A stretch of DNA of 64,000 nucleotides from Marsupella aquatica (lineage: Eukaryota; Marchantiophyta): the NCBI GenBank assembly GCA_973895155.1, contig OZ316895.1:6882001-6946000 (forward strand). Reading direction: 5' to 3'. Under the pieces are notes generated by a model. The model worked only from the letters and a program-made list of their open reading frames with translations. It did not search any database and was not told where the DNA came from. Made by a program: the position numbers and the translations under genes. Positions 1 through 12,559 of the stretch are shown piece after piece (within the stretch, counting starts at the first letter, position 1; the number at the start of each line of letters is the position of its first letter).

Positions 1-374
1 GACTTTTTCTTTGGGAACCATTTCCAGAGTGAGGCCTTTTATGTCGTCCGTTTTCTTACTTACAGATGTTAAAGCCTTGAATATAATGTTTGCAAGTCTT
101 TGGCACTGTTCTTCTACCCACCTTGGGCAAGGGATCCATTTGTAGGTTTTTTCCGTATACATGCTTTCTTCGGGGGCCTTTTTCCCAGTTGAAGGCGTCA
201 TTTAAATTCTTACCATCCAATCCTCATCAACCATTCTATTTCCCTGGCGACTAGGATGGTGCATTTATGTGGCTGGTATTTTATCAAAGCGTTCTCCACA
301 ATTCCGAGACACAAGGACTGAATCTTGCCTTTTAATGTTAAGGCCGTGGTTAGTTTCTGCATTCGTGGCACATT
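1..374. other. Non-coding left edge
   Basis: No supportable reading frame longer than about 60 codons and no recognised motif. It lies immediately left of a block repeated at 11757-12095, so it is probably the 3' flank of a duplication unit outside the window. Confidence 0.4.
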
Positions 375-745
375 AAAGGAAACTGTAGGTCAGATTTAAT
401 GGTGGATATCTCCCTATTAGAAATTTGTTCATTGTGATGTGGTCATTGTTCTTGAGATAATTATGCTCATATCAATATGATACGTTGTGTTGTAATAGGA
501 CAAGCTTTCTTGGAAATTATTACAGGCATTGTTCAGCCGTACCAGCCCTTAGTCGACAGATTTCTTGCTAGAACGATTGCTAAAGTAGAAAAACAGTAGT
601 GTTGATCCTACTTGATTTGAAAACAGTTACTGTGAGAATGTCACAGGGTAAACTGTATTGTTGAAAGTGGTGTGTTACGTTGAAATTGCTGTTGAAAATA
701 GTGATATACTCTGCCCCCAAGATGTGTGCTTCTTTGTGCAGCTTG
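375..745 (+). repeat. Dispersed duplicate block, copy A
   Basis: Matches 11757-12095 in the same orientation with small indels. Shared stretches include aaactgtaggtca, gtggatatctcc, ttgttcattgtgatgtggtc, ggacaagctttcttggaaat, accagcccttagtcgacag and gatgtgtgcttctttgtg. Copy B lies in the 3' flank of subtilase gene 1, so this copy probably marks the 3' flank of a further unit to the left. No coding potential is claimed. Confidence 0.75.
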
Positions 746-2115
746 CTGTAGCTCGTGGACGTGTTCTTCAGTTAATTCAATGCTTCCATTACGCATTACT
801 GAGAAGGACACGATGTTGCAATTTTTTTTATGTGCAGCCATTTTCTTGGATCAAGGATCAAATTAATCCCCCACCCGAAGAGGAGAAGAAGTAGTCTGAG
901 TTGTTTGTGAATCATGGACCTTCTTGATGGAAGGCTAATTCGACGCAAGTGGCCATCCCAGCCTGGGCACAACCATTCTGCTATTTGTTGTAGACCCTCC
1001 ATCAGCAAAGTGCATATCACCTAAGGCACTGAGCACTGTTTTTAGCGGGTTCCGCAAGAACAGTTTGTACGAGCCTAGTTAAAGTATACTTCCACTGTGG
1101 ACCAGCATTTTGGTTCAACCTTTGCCATCTATAGTTGACATGGATGGAAATGGAATTCTTCTTTGGATGTTTGCACGCGCTATCATTTGATGAGTAGGGT
1201 GATGTGCTGTCAGGGCTGTTGTTCAATTCACGAGAACGTCTGATTCGGTGTCGAACTCATTTATGGTCTGCAGAGGAAGACCCACAATACAATTGTGCAA
1301 GCAGTTTGTCCGTACTGTTCTTTATAATATCTTCGCTGACCAAATTTTGTGATACTTTCTCAAATACCCGGAACAAGTGTTTGGCTGGCATGTAATGGAA
1401 TCCTTGTTAGCACAGTGACTTCTGTAGGGAGTTGCCAATTGGATGACAAGAGCCACCGCGTAGTTTAGGAGGAGCAGGTCAAGTCACACAAGAGCATAAA
1501 GATCATAAAGATCCGTGTTTAGACATTTATGTTGTGGTGAAATCCTGATGTTCACAATTTTTTGTTTGTATTGAGAGTCCGCTTGATGTTCACAATTTGT
1601 ACTTTGTAGTGAGAGTTTGCTTCTGAATGCTTTCCCTGGGAGACTTGGTTCACATTCTTTAATGCTTTCCATTGGGAACTGAGATCCGGAGCCAGCCCAT
1701 CACCCTCCAAACATGGTTGTTCTCCCGTTGTAGTGCTAATGCTTTCCCTTGGGAACTGAGATCCGGAGCCAAGCCCATTACCCTTAGTGCTATTGAATGC
1801 CATTGAGTCTAAGTTTTATGCCCCTCTGTTACTACTCTAAGGTTTATGCATTCTCTGTTATGATTCTCCCTGTGCGCTCAATATGACGGGAGCACTACAA
1901 TGAGTGTGACTAAAATGTCACTTCATGTGAATTGCAATTGTGATTTTCCCTCTGCGCGGTATATGCTATATGACGGTAGCACTACAATTAGTGTGACTAA
2001 AAGTGTGACTTATGTGAACTGCAATTAGAGTGGCACCAAAAATAACATGACTCACACTACTTTGTGTGAGACTGCATACTACTTTGTGTGAGACTGAAAA
2101 ATGTAAGGGCTAGGC
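746..2115. other. Non-coding region with small local duplications
   Basis: No convincing gene. Local duplications are visible: gatgttcacaattt occurs twice at 1547-1605; a segment with ttgggaactgagatccggag occurs near 1672 and 1748; and a block with gagcactacaat and gtgtgactaaaa occurs near 1890 and again near 1975. All look like decayed short tandem duplications. Confidence 0.45.
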
Positions 2116-2385
2116 GATCAGTGTGACTAACACTAATTGTGGTGGACACTGTAGTTGAGGGCATTCAGAACCCGCCAAGTACTTTAAAGGAGAGCTGTTC
2201 GGATAAGGGCTACAATTAGTGTGACTAACATCAATTGCAAGTGGACAGTGTCGTTGAGTACCTTCAGAACCTACCAAGTACTTTAAAACAGAGCTGTTGG
2301 GATGAGGGCTACGCAACTTAGTGTGACAGTGTTATTGAGGACCGTCAGAACCCGCCAAGTACTCTAAAACAGAGCTGTTGGCACC
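2116..2385 (+). repeat. Tandem repeat, about 3 units of 80-100 bp
   Basis: Three imperfect units, each running from a gtgtgac(taac) stretch, through cttcagaacc or cgtcagaaccc and gccaagtactttaaa, to agagctgttggga. Unit ends fall near 2212, 2312 and 2385. The last unit is shortened. No reading frame is conserved across the units. Confidence 0.75.
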
Positions 2386-3899
2386 GTTTAATTCTAGCTC
2401 CAACTAGTTCCCTCAACACACTTTTTGACACGGAGAGTTGTGGCAAATGAATACCTGAGCTCATTAATTTTGGATGTGAGTAAATCGGATTACCGTTTCC
2501 CAGAATGACCGTGAAGCTTCTGCGGATGGATGCCCTTAGGAAGGATCGCCGGGTCTGCTCAGTCTTCATGCTTTTGGACCTCAACTACAAGAAAGCCCTG
2601 GAAAGGTTTGTGAAGTACGAAGTCAATAGAACACATTTTGGTGGTATTGAATCAGGCGTTATGAAGTAGGGACCAGGAAACTAGGACGAAAAGACATTGG
2701 ATTTGTTTTTGACGGGATTGAACCATAGCAAGATGACAAGCCGCAACGGTCCACCAAAGTTCTCAAGCAAGTAGAGATCCTCGTGGCGTTTCCATCAGTG
2801 AATTTTTGCCAATTTATACAAGAGATTTGGGCTCTGAACCGACTGTACATATCAAGCAAGGAAAATAGTTTCTCTGAACCAAATTCACCACCTCCTTGCT
2901 CGCTTGAGATGCTAGTTTGTCGTCAGATTCAAGGGTTACTCTTGAAAGCTCGGAAAATTTAATTGTGTAGAGTAGATGTATTAAGCAGTCTACTCCCTCG
3001 CATAACTCCCATGACAATGACAATTACTTCTGACAAATCTCATGAAAATGATAATGACAATTATTTAGTCTTATGTCCCAAATACTACAAGGTTAAGTAT
3101 CTTTTGAAGCAAGTTCCAAGATGAACATGGAATAGTATACAGTGATCCATGGAATAGCAAAGTCACATGGAATAGCAAAGTCACGTAAAGTGTCAGTCCT
3201 GGAGCTGAGACACACGTGTAAGTTTGGCTCTTTAGATGTATATGGGCAATCTGTCGGACAATGTAAATGAAACAAGTCTGAGTTGAGCTGGACCCTGAAT
3301 GTATGTTATGACGGGTTCAATTATAAAATAAACCTCGAGAAAACGTGCATCGATTTTGACTGTGAAATGAGTAAGGTGATGAGACGAATTAAGAGTGCTC
3401 ACTTACGACGAAAAATGTTTGACAAAAAGCAAATAGCGACAGAATTGAGCTCTCTCGTACCTTCGCTGCGTCTGTTTTAAAAAGGCTGCAACCATCTGTG
3501 CTATGGGATGGTCTGGCAGAACGTTGCCTATTCGTTGGATTAACCGAACTTCTTGGTTTTTCTCATCCCTAGCGATTGCCTTCGACGTGTCAAGTCCGTG
3601 TCAATCAACGTGTCAAGTCCGTGTGACGAGGCAAGGGCTTTATACTTTGAGAAGTTAATTTAAAAAGAGAATGCATCCAAACGTGGATGGGTATTTTGAG
3701 TGGATCTGCTGTGGTTCGTCGAGTTTCTAGTAGAAGGGAACATAATATTATGTAGATCGCTGACTTCCACTGGATCCTCAATTTCCTTCGAAAAATCAGT
3801 CCCGTCTATGTTCAGCAAGAGATATTTAATGCCTCCTCTATAATTATTGAAAATTCGAGATGGTGAGAGATAGACCCAAATAATCAAGAGTCAGGCTGA
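2386..3899. other. Intergenic, nothing recognised
   Basis: Only short open frames. Two tiny duplications are visible: catggaatagcaaagtca near 3148 and 3167, and acgtgtcaagtccgtgt near 3586 and 3609. No RNA gene or promoter motif could be supported. Confidence 0.35.
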
Positions 3900-4391
3900 A
3901 GTTGCGAGGGAATAATTATGCAATCGATAATTATGCAATAGGTACACCAATGACAACGGAGCGATTTGCCCAATGGAAGGAACAAGAGTTGAACAAAGCC
4001 AAAGTCACCTGGCCATGCCAAATAGGAGGAAACAGCCTTAAGTTGTGCCAAGCCCCAATGTCTTGGGTGGATCCACTTACACTCCTTAATTGGTTCCTCA
4101 CAATATTTTATTTTTCTCATTTGCAACGATGAGTAACAAGTTACGTAATATGGTGTGTTTTTCGAAGCTGCCTAGCTAGAAACAAAACCTAGTAGCTGTA
4201 AGAATATGTGTTGCGGCTACAAGTTCTACCATCTGTATGAGGACAACTTATTATTGACAACTCATTTAACGATGAACTCATAAAGTCAACGAGCAAGAGT
4301 GACATTATATCTGCTAATAATTTAAAGTCAAATCTACGATAAGTACGACTGCCTTTAGCAATTAACGTCAAATTTACATTAAAAAGACTTT

Positions 4392-4744
4392 CAATTGGTT
4401 GAGCGAATCACACTCTCTTCTGCTGTAGCCATGCATGAGAAAATATGGGTACGTGACAGGAGGGTGACTTTATCCGTATCTAAAACTTTATCCGGTGCAA
4501 AGCGACGGCTATTTAATTTCAGCTCAAGCCACTCCATTTCAGAACAGCTAGGGCACCGCTTTTGATAGTCTTGACCACTAGTCCCCTCGAGACCAGCAGG
4601 AGAACCCCAATGACAGAGGTTTGCAATGCAGTCTAAGTAGTGTACAACGATGTGCGTTCCGTTTCTCGCTCTCAACATTACCTTCAAGACTTTGTACCCA
4701 GCAGTTGCTTCCTGCCCTCACACCCGAGATTAAAGCACTTAATC
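4392..4744 (+). promoter_or_regulatory. Conserved 5' flank of subtilase gene 1
   Basis: About 350 bp before the start codon is conserved in all three units. It includes tggttgagcgaatcacactc, gagaaaatatgggtacgtgac, a short purine-rich stretch and taagtagtgta about 100 bp before the ATG. It probably holds the core promoter and 5' UTR. No strong TATA box is visible; cagtctaagtagtgt (cagtttaagtagtgt in units 2 and 3) is the only AT-leaning element at a plausible distance. Confidence 0.45.
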
Positions 4745-7700
4745 ATGGCCTCCGTTAGGTACCGTCTAGTTTTGTTGTCGCTTCTCGCTTGGCAGTTCTT
4801 CGGCATGGAAGCCAAGCTGATGCAAACACAACCCATGGTGGCCTCCACAACAAGTGCCAAGGTAATTAAGATCGATCGAAAAGTCTTTACCCGTTCCAGG
4901 CCATGACGTGCTGATTATGCATGTCATGGAAAAACCATATATCATAGATTCTCAAAACTAGTCAATCACGTTAATTTTGAGTGCGAGACGCAAAGCCCAT
5001 CATGTGACCCGGATTAACTCTAGAGAGTACTTAGTAGGCTCGATTCGATGCATTGGTATGCCTCAGACATCTTGATGAAAGTACAATTTATAGAATGCGT
5101 CTTATAAGTTAGACCTACGTAGTACAAAGCGGCATAAGTATTTTAATGAGAACTGCAGGTGAACACCCGTCCCTGCCAAGCTATAGCGGCGAAATGTATC
5201 ATTCGCGGTCCTGTGTTAGGCAGCTTACATGTCCAGTTATCATTCTGTATGTCTCTTCAAAGCTATAGTGGAGAATATATCAGTGGACATATACTTATCA
5301 TTCTAGCTATATGTCCAATTCAATAGTGGCCGCAGTAAGCTTATTTCTCGCATTTGACATATACATATATACAGTCAACCAGTGGAGCTGTTATTTTTAG
5401 CAATCAAGATCGAAGTGCTGCTGTTCGTTGAGCTGACTTCAATTATATATATTCCTGGCTTGTACTCTAGCTAGTACATTGATAGTAACCAATAAGTCCA
5501 GGTCTTGAAGTGGAAAGTTTTAGTGGAGAACTAAGGGATCAGATGCGCGCTTAGTATAATGTCAGGCTGCTCTTGAAGCTCTAAGACTGCGTGATTCTCA
5601 TCCTCGAATGATGTACCAACACGTTGCATACTAGTTAGTGTAGCTGGGCTCGTCATTAATCTGAGGGCCTTTGTCTGTGGCAGCCTGTGCATATTGTTTA
5701 TATGGGAGGAATTAGCGACATGACAAGAACGAATCATGAAGATTTCCACAAGGGCATGCTTCAGCAAGCTCTTGGCAGGTGGGCATCATTGAAGTTAATT
5801 TCTAGTCAGGTCCTCGTTACTAGCTATGTCAGATCTAACGTCCTTCAAGGAATACGTGACTAGGAACCTTAACTATTAAAACCCCTTTGTTCGGCACACA
5901 TGATTGATCGCCAGAAGAGGAAAATTCTTAATGAGTCGATCTGGGCCTGTTTATCTGCAGTGTGGATGCAGCTTCGAGCTCCCATCTGTACAGCTACACT
6001 AAGAGCTTTAACGGATTTGCCGCTTCGATCTCGCCGTATCACGCGGATATGATAAGGGGTAACTGACGATGCAGCAGGTTTTTCCAACGTTGGAGTGCAA
6101 ATTCAGTATAATTATGACGATTTTAAATTCAGTAGGCTGTATTGCATATGATTGTCATTGAATAGCTGTGGCCAAAATGCTGTGAGTTTGATTCCAAATC
6201 AATAGTTATGTATTAGTATTTTTTAATGGTTGCCGACCATCTGACGTTAATAAATCAAGGTGTCATGTACTCTTACTCTGCCCATATTTTGATTCTCTTG
6301 TAACGTTTGCCACCTATACAGGAATGGATGGAGTCGTCTCCGTGTTCGAGTCACAAACGAAGCACGTTCTCACGACGCATTCGTGGGAGTATCTGGGATT
6401 AAACCCAACTCAAGGAGTCTGGCTTCAATCAGACTTTGGGAATGGCACCATCGTTGGATTGGTCGATACTGGTACGCAGACTGATCCTACTTACTTGATC
6501 ACGCCGACGCTATTGTTGGTAAGGTTATCAATATTTTGTCTCTTGGAGTCTAGCCACGGTATACAAATCCAGGTTGTCAAACATAACCGTCTGCTGCCCC
6601 ACGATTCTAAAGCGCGCTGTGAACATAATCCTGCATGCGCGCAGGGATCTGGCCCGAGGCAGAGAGCTTCAACGACGACGGGTTCGGACCTATTCCGTCC
6701 AAATGGGGAGGATCATGCGTAAGTGGCGACAATTTCACAGCGGCACTTTGCAATAAGTGAGTACGGTGTCGAATAGATCTCCGCCTTAATTTGGAACAAA
6801 ACTCTTGTTCCTTTGCAAGTTTTAGTTTGCGACATAATCTAATGAGTCGAAGCCGTCATTCCGTGCACAGGACGTGTACAATAAAGACCCTTCATCTGAC
6901 CGTCAAATAAAAATTTGAGGGTCATCTTTAGACATAGTGGAGTGGATAATTTTAGTGTTTGTGGGTATAGGTTCTCTTCAACAGATTCTATTGCCATCAG
7001 ACTTCCAAGCAACTGTTCATGCGAGGGAGATCGATCTCAGCATTCATGGACGTCTTTGTTGAAAATGTGCGCGCAGGAAACTGATCGGGGCCAAGTATTA
7101 CTACAAAGGGTTTGAAGCCAATGGTGGTAGCGTCGCCCCAGGCGAAAAGTCTCCGAGAGACTACGAGGGCCATGGTACACACACCTCATCTACCTCCACC
7201 GGCAGACAAGTACCCAATGCGAGTGTCAACGGCTTGGCTAACGGCACGGCTTCCGGTGGTGCACCTTCAGCACGAGTTGCGATGTACAAAGCCTGCTGGG
7301 GTGGTGCATGCTATGATGCAGATATCCTCGCGGCCATGGAGGATGCCATTGCGGACGGGGTTGACGTGCTGTCGCTCTCCCTAGGTGCTTCACATGCTAG
7401 AGACTATATACTTGACGTAATTGCTATCGGCGCATTTCATGCGACGGAAAAAGGAGTCGTCGTAACTTGCGCTGCTGGAAACAGTGGAGGATATGCATAT
7501 GCGACAGTCGTAAATTCTGCACCCTGGATATTCACCATCGCTGCAAGTACTCAAAATCGCGTACTCGATCCAGTGCTAGCACTCTCAAGTGCCGAAGGTC
7601 AGGTGCAGCTGGTTATGCAGGTAAGACTGCATTTCACGTTTCAAATTCAATTGAAGAAGAATAAGTACGTAGAATTGAAGAAGAATAAAATTCAAACTCA

Positions 7701-9983
7701 ATCTGAAAAACTTTGCTATGCATATGGAGCCGTGTCTTTGATAAATGTACAATTAAATCGATCCTGTCAACCTCGTCGATTTGATAGGAACAAATTCTTT
7801 AAGCAATATTCCAGATTCTACTTGTGAGGCTATGCGCAGCTGAAGGCCGAAGAGAGTAAGTTCTTACACTGATTTTCTACTTTGCGTTGCAGGGACTAAA
7901 CACATTGAACGCATTGGCGACGAATGCGAGTTACCCAATTATCTACACCACGGATATTTTTAATTTGAATGCAAGTGATGCGGCAGGGAACATTATTGCG
8001 ATCGAGGCTAGTGGTGTATATTACGATATTGATGCACTGTCTCTAAACGCCACAGGAGTCGTAGCCTTTACTAGCACTGACCAGTCGGTCCAACTTCTAA
8101 TACCAGTTTTGCCGTACGTGCAAGTGGACGAGCAGATTGGTACTGAGATCGTGAATTTCATCAACACCACGACGTATGATTTCATACCTCAGTTTCCTGA
8201 ATGAATTGTGCTTACTAATTCATTGAGATTTTGTTGTAGTTGTACGTGCGTTCCCAGGCGATTAGTTGTGACATGATATTTTGACGACAAATGAGTTATC
8301 AACTTCAGGGTAGTCTTAATGTTGATTTCAGGCGGGATATAAATCATGTCCAAGAGTTGCCCATATTTGGTTGGCAAACACATCGACCAGTGACTATGAG
8401 CGAGGAAGCTGGCTATTGTTCGTAAGTTCTGAACTGACGGTTCTAAATGAGCCGATCATTTTTGTGGAAACATTCTGAGTGTTTTCCGTTTGTCTACTGT
8501 GCTGTGGGTGCAGAAATGCGAGTGCTTTTATTTCTGTAGCTGATTCCTTTTACAATACTACCCAGACACCTATTAATGCCTGGTTCTCATCAATTGGTCC
8601 TAACGTAATCACACCCCAGATTCTGAAGGTGAGCAACTGGCGCTGACCTTTAATTTTTTAAGTGCAATTTCTAAGGTGACCTTTATATCCGATGGTTCTG
8701 CGCAGGATTTTTGGTTATGGAGTTTCTTAACCTATCTTAGATGATGTGATAACGTTTCTGGGACAATGAGATGGAGTTTCTTAACCTATCTTAGATGATG
8801 TGATAACGTTTCTGGGACAATGAGTTATTCAATTAAATTGAAGGAAATTTAGCGAACACCTTGGGCCGAGTGTTGTTGCGTTGGGTTGAAACGAGTTCAC
8901 CAATACATGGATTCATATTTGCCTGCAGCCGGATATTTCAGCACCCGGTGTGGACATTCTAGCAGCATGGACACCAGCAGATATTACCAGCCTAGCCAAG
9001 GACTTCAACATTATTTCTGGAACTTCCATGGCCACCCCTCACGCGGCAGGCACTGCTGCACTCGTCAAGTCACTTCACCCCGATTGGTCTCCAGCAGCCA
9101 TCAAGTCAGCCATCATGACCACAGGTACTGTAGGTGGACGCGCAATATTTGGTGGTAGCGCAGAATCTTCGCTCAGAACTTGTCCAACTAAGAGAAAACA
9201 CATCATCCCTATGAAGCTAATTAACCGGCGAGTATATGAGGATGTAGCATACCAATATATTGAAAAGCTTAGATCTAGCTCGCTAGTCAACGTAAACAAA
9301 GTTGTGCCAACGCACATGCAGCATATTGTGTATATATAGGAGTTGTTCCGACACCTTCAGAGAAATTCTAATCATATTGAAACTCGTCTCCCTGTGCAGC
9401 GACACCATTTCGTCCTTTAAACCGTTCTTCCTCCTTCGGGAACCTCACCTTTGCAGGGAACTCTCCAATTGCAACAGGAGTCGGGCAGATCAATCCCGCC
9501 AACGCGGCCGATCCAGGGCTTGTCTTCAATATCACCACAGCCGATTACGTCAATTTCTTATGTGGAATGGGATACAACGCTTCGTCGGTTAAGCTCATGA
9601 CTGGAGACAACTCAACATGCACAGAACTTCATTTTACAGCGCTGGACTTGAATTATCCGTCGATATTTCTCAGCAGCAACTTCACGGTTGGTGTTCCTCA
9701 GATTATCGAAAGGAAAGTAATCAACGTTGGACCCTCGCTGGGACCTGGCCCCATATTGTACAACATTACCGCTGAATCATTTCCAGTTGAATTGAACGTC
9801 ACTGTCTATCCGACCGCTCTACAGTTCGCAAGCGTCGACGAGGAGCAGTCTTTCAATGTATCGGTCACAGTGACCGCGCCTCTTAGTGATTATTATTTCG
9901 GCTACTTCACTTTCTCTGACTTTTTAGGGCACGTGGTGACGGTCACCGTTGGTGCGGGGCTACCAGCACCCGCCCCGCAATAG
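4745..9983 (+). CDS. Subtilisin-like serine protease (plant subtilase), gene 1
   Basis: Ten exons, all with GT-AG borders and compatible phases: 4745-4861, 5684-5778, 5961-6058, 6322-6471, 6645-6756, 7077-7620, 7893-8173, 8514-8628, 8929-9124, 9400-9983. They give 763 codons plus TAG, a normal length for plant S8 proteases. In order: a hydrophobic signal peptide (residues 1-23), an inhibitor I9 prodomain split over exons 2-3 ([20 protein letters not shown]), then the S8 domain. Catalytic Asp152 is in VGLVDTG, His223 in GHGTHT, oxyanion Asn326 in AAGNSG and Ser537 in [12 protein letters not shown]. The protease-associated insert (exon 7) is short and lacks the usual KGKIVLC-type core. A C-terminal fibronectin-III-like domain follows. 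The product should be secreted and self-activating. Gene-specific in-frame insertions: 6 bp at the exon 6 end and 12 bp near 9740. The exon 7 donor (gtatga, 8174) is inferred from phase and from conservation in all three copies; the TGA just downstream is then intronic. Confidence 0.92.
8717..8824 (+). repeat. Identical 54-bp tandem duplication in intron 8
   Basis: The 54-bp segment starting atggagtttcttaacc at 8717 is repeated without visible change from 8771. Genes 2 and 3 have only one, diverged, copy here, so the duplication is recent and specific to gene 1. Confidence 0.9.
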
Positions 9984-11756
9984 AAGGATGATGTACTGAG
10001 CTCCTTTGCCCACCCTTCCGTTACTCGAGTCGTCGACGGCTTAGAATTAGCTCCGGACCAACCTAGATTTTTTTCTCCCGGATTGGATCGGTGTTTTAAT
10101 TGTACCGATCCAACGAAGCCTTGCCTCATCGATCTCCGCCTAAATATTTGTTTCTTGTCTACAGTTCCAAGCTAAACAAGCGCTGCAATAACTGGCGATC
10201 AGTAGCTAGAGAAGCTCTTTACACTAGGTATGCTCACCATTTCAGCTGCAAACGTCCCAAACCTCTCTAGCTTCCCGTTACGAGATACGAGATGAATTAC
10301 TCCTTGTGTTGCGCCCGAGTACGATGTGGGAGCAAGCAGGCCGCCACTTTATGGGAATTTGCTTTGTTAAGGGTTAATAACATGGGCAGTGATAGGCAAG
10401 GGGAAACGGTTGCTACGAACAACAAAGTCCTGCAGAAAGTAGTCCCTTCGTCTTATGAAAAAGAAGGGTTTAATAGCAAGAAGAGTTACCTTGTTAGGGG
10501 CTTTTACTCAGATAATTTTTCCTTATAGCGCAGAAGACCAAGAATTTTCCTTTTTCAATATTACCTTGTACGTTCCGGGCATAAACTGCTCATGTCATTT
10601 TGCGGAGTTGCGGCGATTACCAAGAAATAAGTTTTAAATGGCACGTACTGTCAGCAGGGGTCACTACTACTTGGCAGTATTTTGGATTTCTATATATGAC
10701 TGGGCCCCTTCAATGTCGCCGTAACATTTGCAACAGCTATTTGCGTCACACCTTCTAGTGCAAAAGTTTGGCGATGTCCCCAACAACTGGGTACGGACAA
10801 TTAGCATCCCCTTATCTGTTCACAAGCTGCAAGCATGGCACCATCACATTCCATTGCAAAAAAGCACAATTTGGATGTGGCCAACTGATTTCGGGTTCAG
10901 AACACAAATTCTTTGCAGAAACTTCACAATTTCACTTTATGCGATACGCGTACTGTAGGTTCCAAAACACAGAAAAGAATCTGCAAGTGAAGTAGTAGGA
11001 AGACCAAAAATGATGAAACCTTAGCTTTATTTGGTTCAAGTCAAAGTATTGGGAGCACAACAGAGAATTCCGTGTGTTTCAGGTTGGCTGCCTACTACAT
11101 TCCATCAACCTATCCTGAACGTATCCTCGAACAGGTTTAGTCGATTATACCTCTCGATGAATTTCCACACCTTAAAAGTAAGCGGACATGACAAAAATGT
11201 TGGAACAATTTGAACTTAAATAGAGATCCAAATGTTTGTCTAAAGATATGCACAAGTCTGCCAAATTCAATGTAAACAGGACATTACTATATGCAAGTGG
11301 CGAAATGGTAACCCGTAAAAATGACGCTGGAGAGAACTAAAGCAGAGTATGCACACAAAACAGGGTTAACGTGGGCTCAAAGAAACAATTCAATCCTCGG
11401 CCCACACTTTTGCCTGTTGCTGCATGCAAAGCGAGGAAGGTGTTTCTTCGTGCTTGCAAGCGATCGATCTGATTCGGGAAATCAGGGACAACGGCGGAAA
11501 AAAGTCTGTATTTGTTGTACGTCCAGGGAGGAATTGCATCGAGGTTGTCTAGTTGGGGGTGAGACGAATGAAGCTAGTGACTTTGCTCGCGGTATTGGAG
11601 GGTTGGAGATCGCATCTGGCAAGCTCGGCAATCTGTTTGGCTGTGTGCCCAACTAAGGTGTGTTGCGGCCGCAGACCTCTGATGTCAGTGGGGCCGTGCA
11701 TGAGCTGCTTCCATTGCCGCACTCTTTCGCGTCCAGGTACATTGTTGTCGGGGTGT
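9984..11756. other. 3' flank of subtilase gene 1
   Basis: Non-coding sequence collinear with the 3' flanks of genes 2 (53354 onward) and 3 (62100 onward). Shared blocks include ctcctttgcccacc, ctccggaccaacctag and gggcagtgatagg. No gene seen. Beyond about 11350 the similarity to the other units is lost. Confidence 0.5.
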
Positions 11757-12095
11757 CTAAACTGTAGGTCAATTTTAATGGTGGATATCTCCGCAATTTG
11801 TTCATTGTGATGTGGTCATTTCTTGAGACGATTATGCCCACATCTTGGTAATAGGACAAGCTTTCTTGGAAATTGTTACCGGCATGGTTCATCCATACCA
11901 GCCCTTAGTCGACAGTTTTTTGGCTAGAACGATTCGTAAAGCAAAAAGCAGTGTACTGTGCCTACTTGTTTCGAAAACTATGACGGTGAATTTAAGACTG
12001 AACTATATTTTTGAAACTGGTGTCTTACCTTGAAATTGCTGTTGGAAATAGTGATAGAAATACACTGCCCCAAAGATGTGTGCTTCTTTGTGGCA
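11757..12095 (+). repeat. Dispersed duplicate block, copy B
   Basis: Same-orientation counterpart of 375-745, preserving aaactgtaggtca, ttgttcattgtgatgtggtc, ggacaagctttcttggaaat and gatgtgtgcttctttgtg. It sits about 1.8 kb after the stop of subtilase gene 1. Confidence 0.75.
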
Positions 12096-12559
12096 AAATT
12101 GACGTGCTCCCATGTGGGACAATCACCCACTTTGATGAGGCTTTCCCCTGCATCTGAACAAAGACGTGGGGAAAAACGCAAAGTGTGTAAATTGGACAAA
12201 TTCCTGGCTCTGATTGTGGGGAAAATTCCCACTTGCATCTTTGATGGGTAATACACATTCACTTATGTCAGAACTCCCACACTCGGATAAGGCTGGGACT
12301 TCTCCACATCCCCAGCATTCAAAGCAGGTTTCCATAATGTCATGCTTACGGGAGGTTTGAGGAAGCCCTATGTTGAAGGCTGGGATTTCAAGATTGTTCA
12401 GTCAAGCAATATTGAGAATCCCTATGTAGAATCCAGTTACAAGTTGGCAGACCCTTAAATTTTATGTAAGATTGCGGGGTTTATCTTGTTCTCCCACATT
12501 TGTTACGGTAATATTGGATTGGACCTTGTTGGGGAATCTGTTTGTTCTTACTTTTAGAC
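12096..12559. other. Spacer, nothing recognised
   Basis: Only short open frames. The phrase tgtggggaaaa(tt/acg) occurs twice (12166 and 12217), but I see no coherent repeat or gene. Confidence 0.35.

Larger units (their letters stand above)
3900..11350 (+). repeat. Segmental duplication unit 1 (subtilase cluster)
   Basis: This stretch is collinear with units 2 (about 47860-54980) and 3 (about 55550-63150). The homology extends beyond the coding exons. Upstream, gcccaatggaaggaac at 3968 corresponds to gccaaatggaaggaac near 55564. Downstream, aatgacgctggagag near 11319 corresponds to aatgacgctgtagag near 54940. Each unit holds one subtilase gene on the same strand, so the cluster arose by tandem duplication. 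Confidence 0.8.

Noticed and set aside
8173-8204. Gene 1 exon 7 ending at TGA 8202, suggesting a pseudogene
   Set aside because: A conserved gtatga donor upstream gives a phase-compatible junction in all three paralogues, so the stop is best read as intronic.
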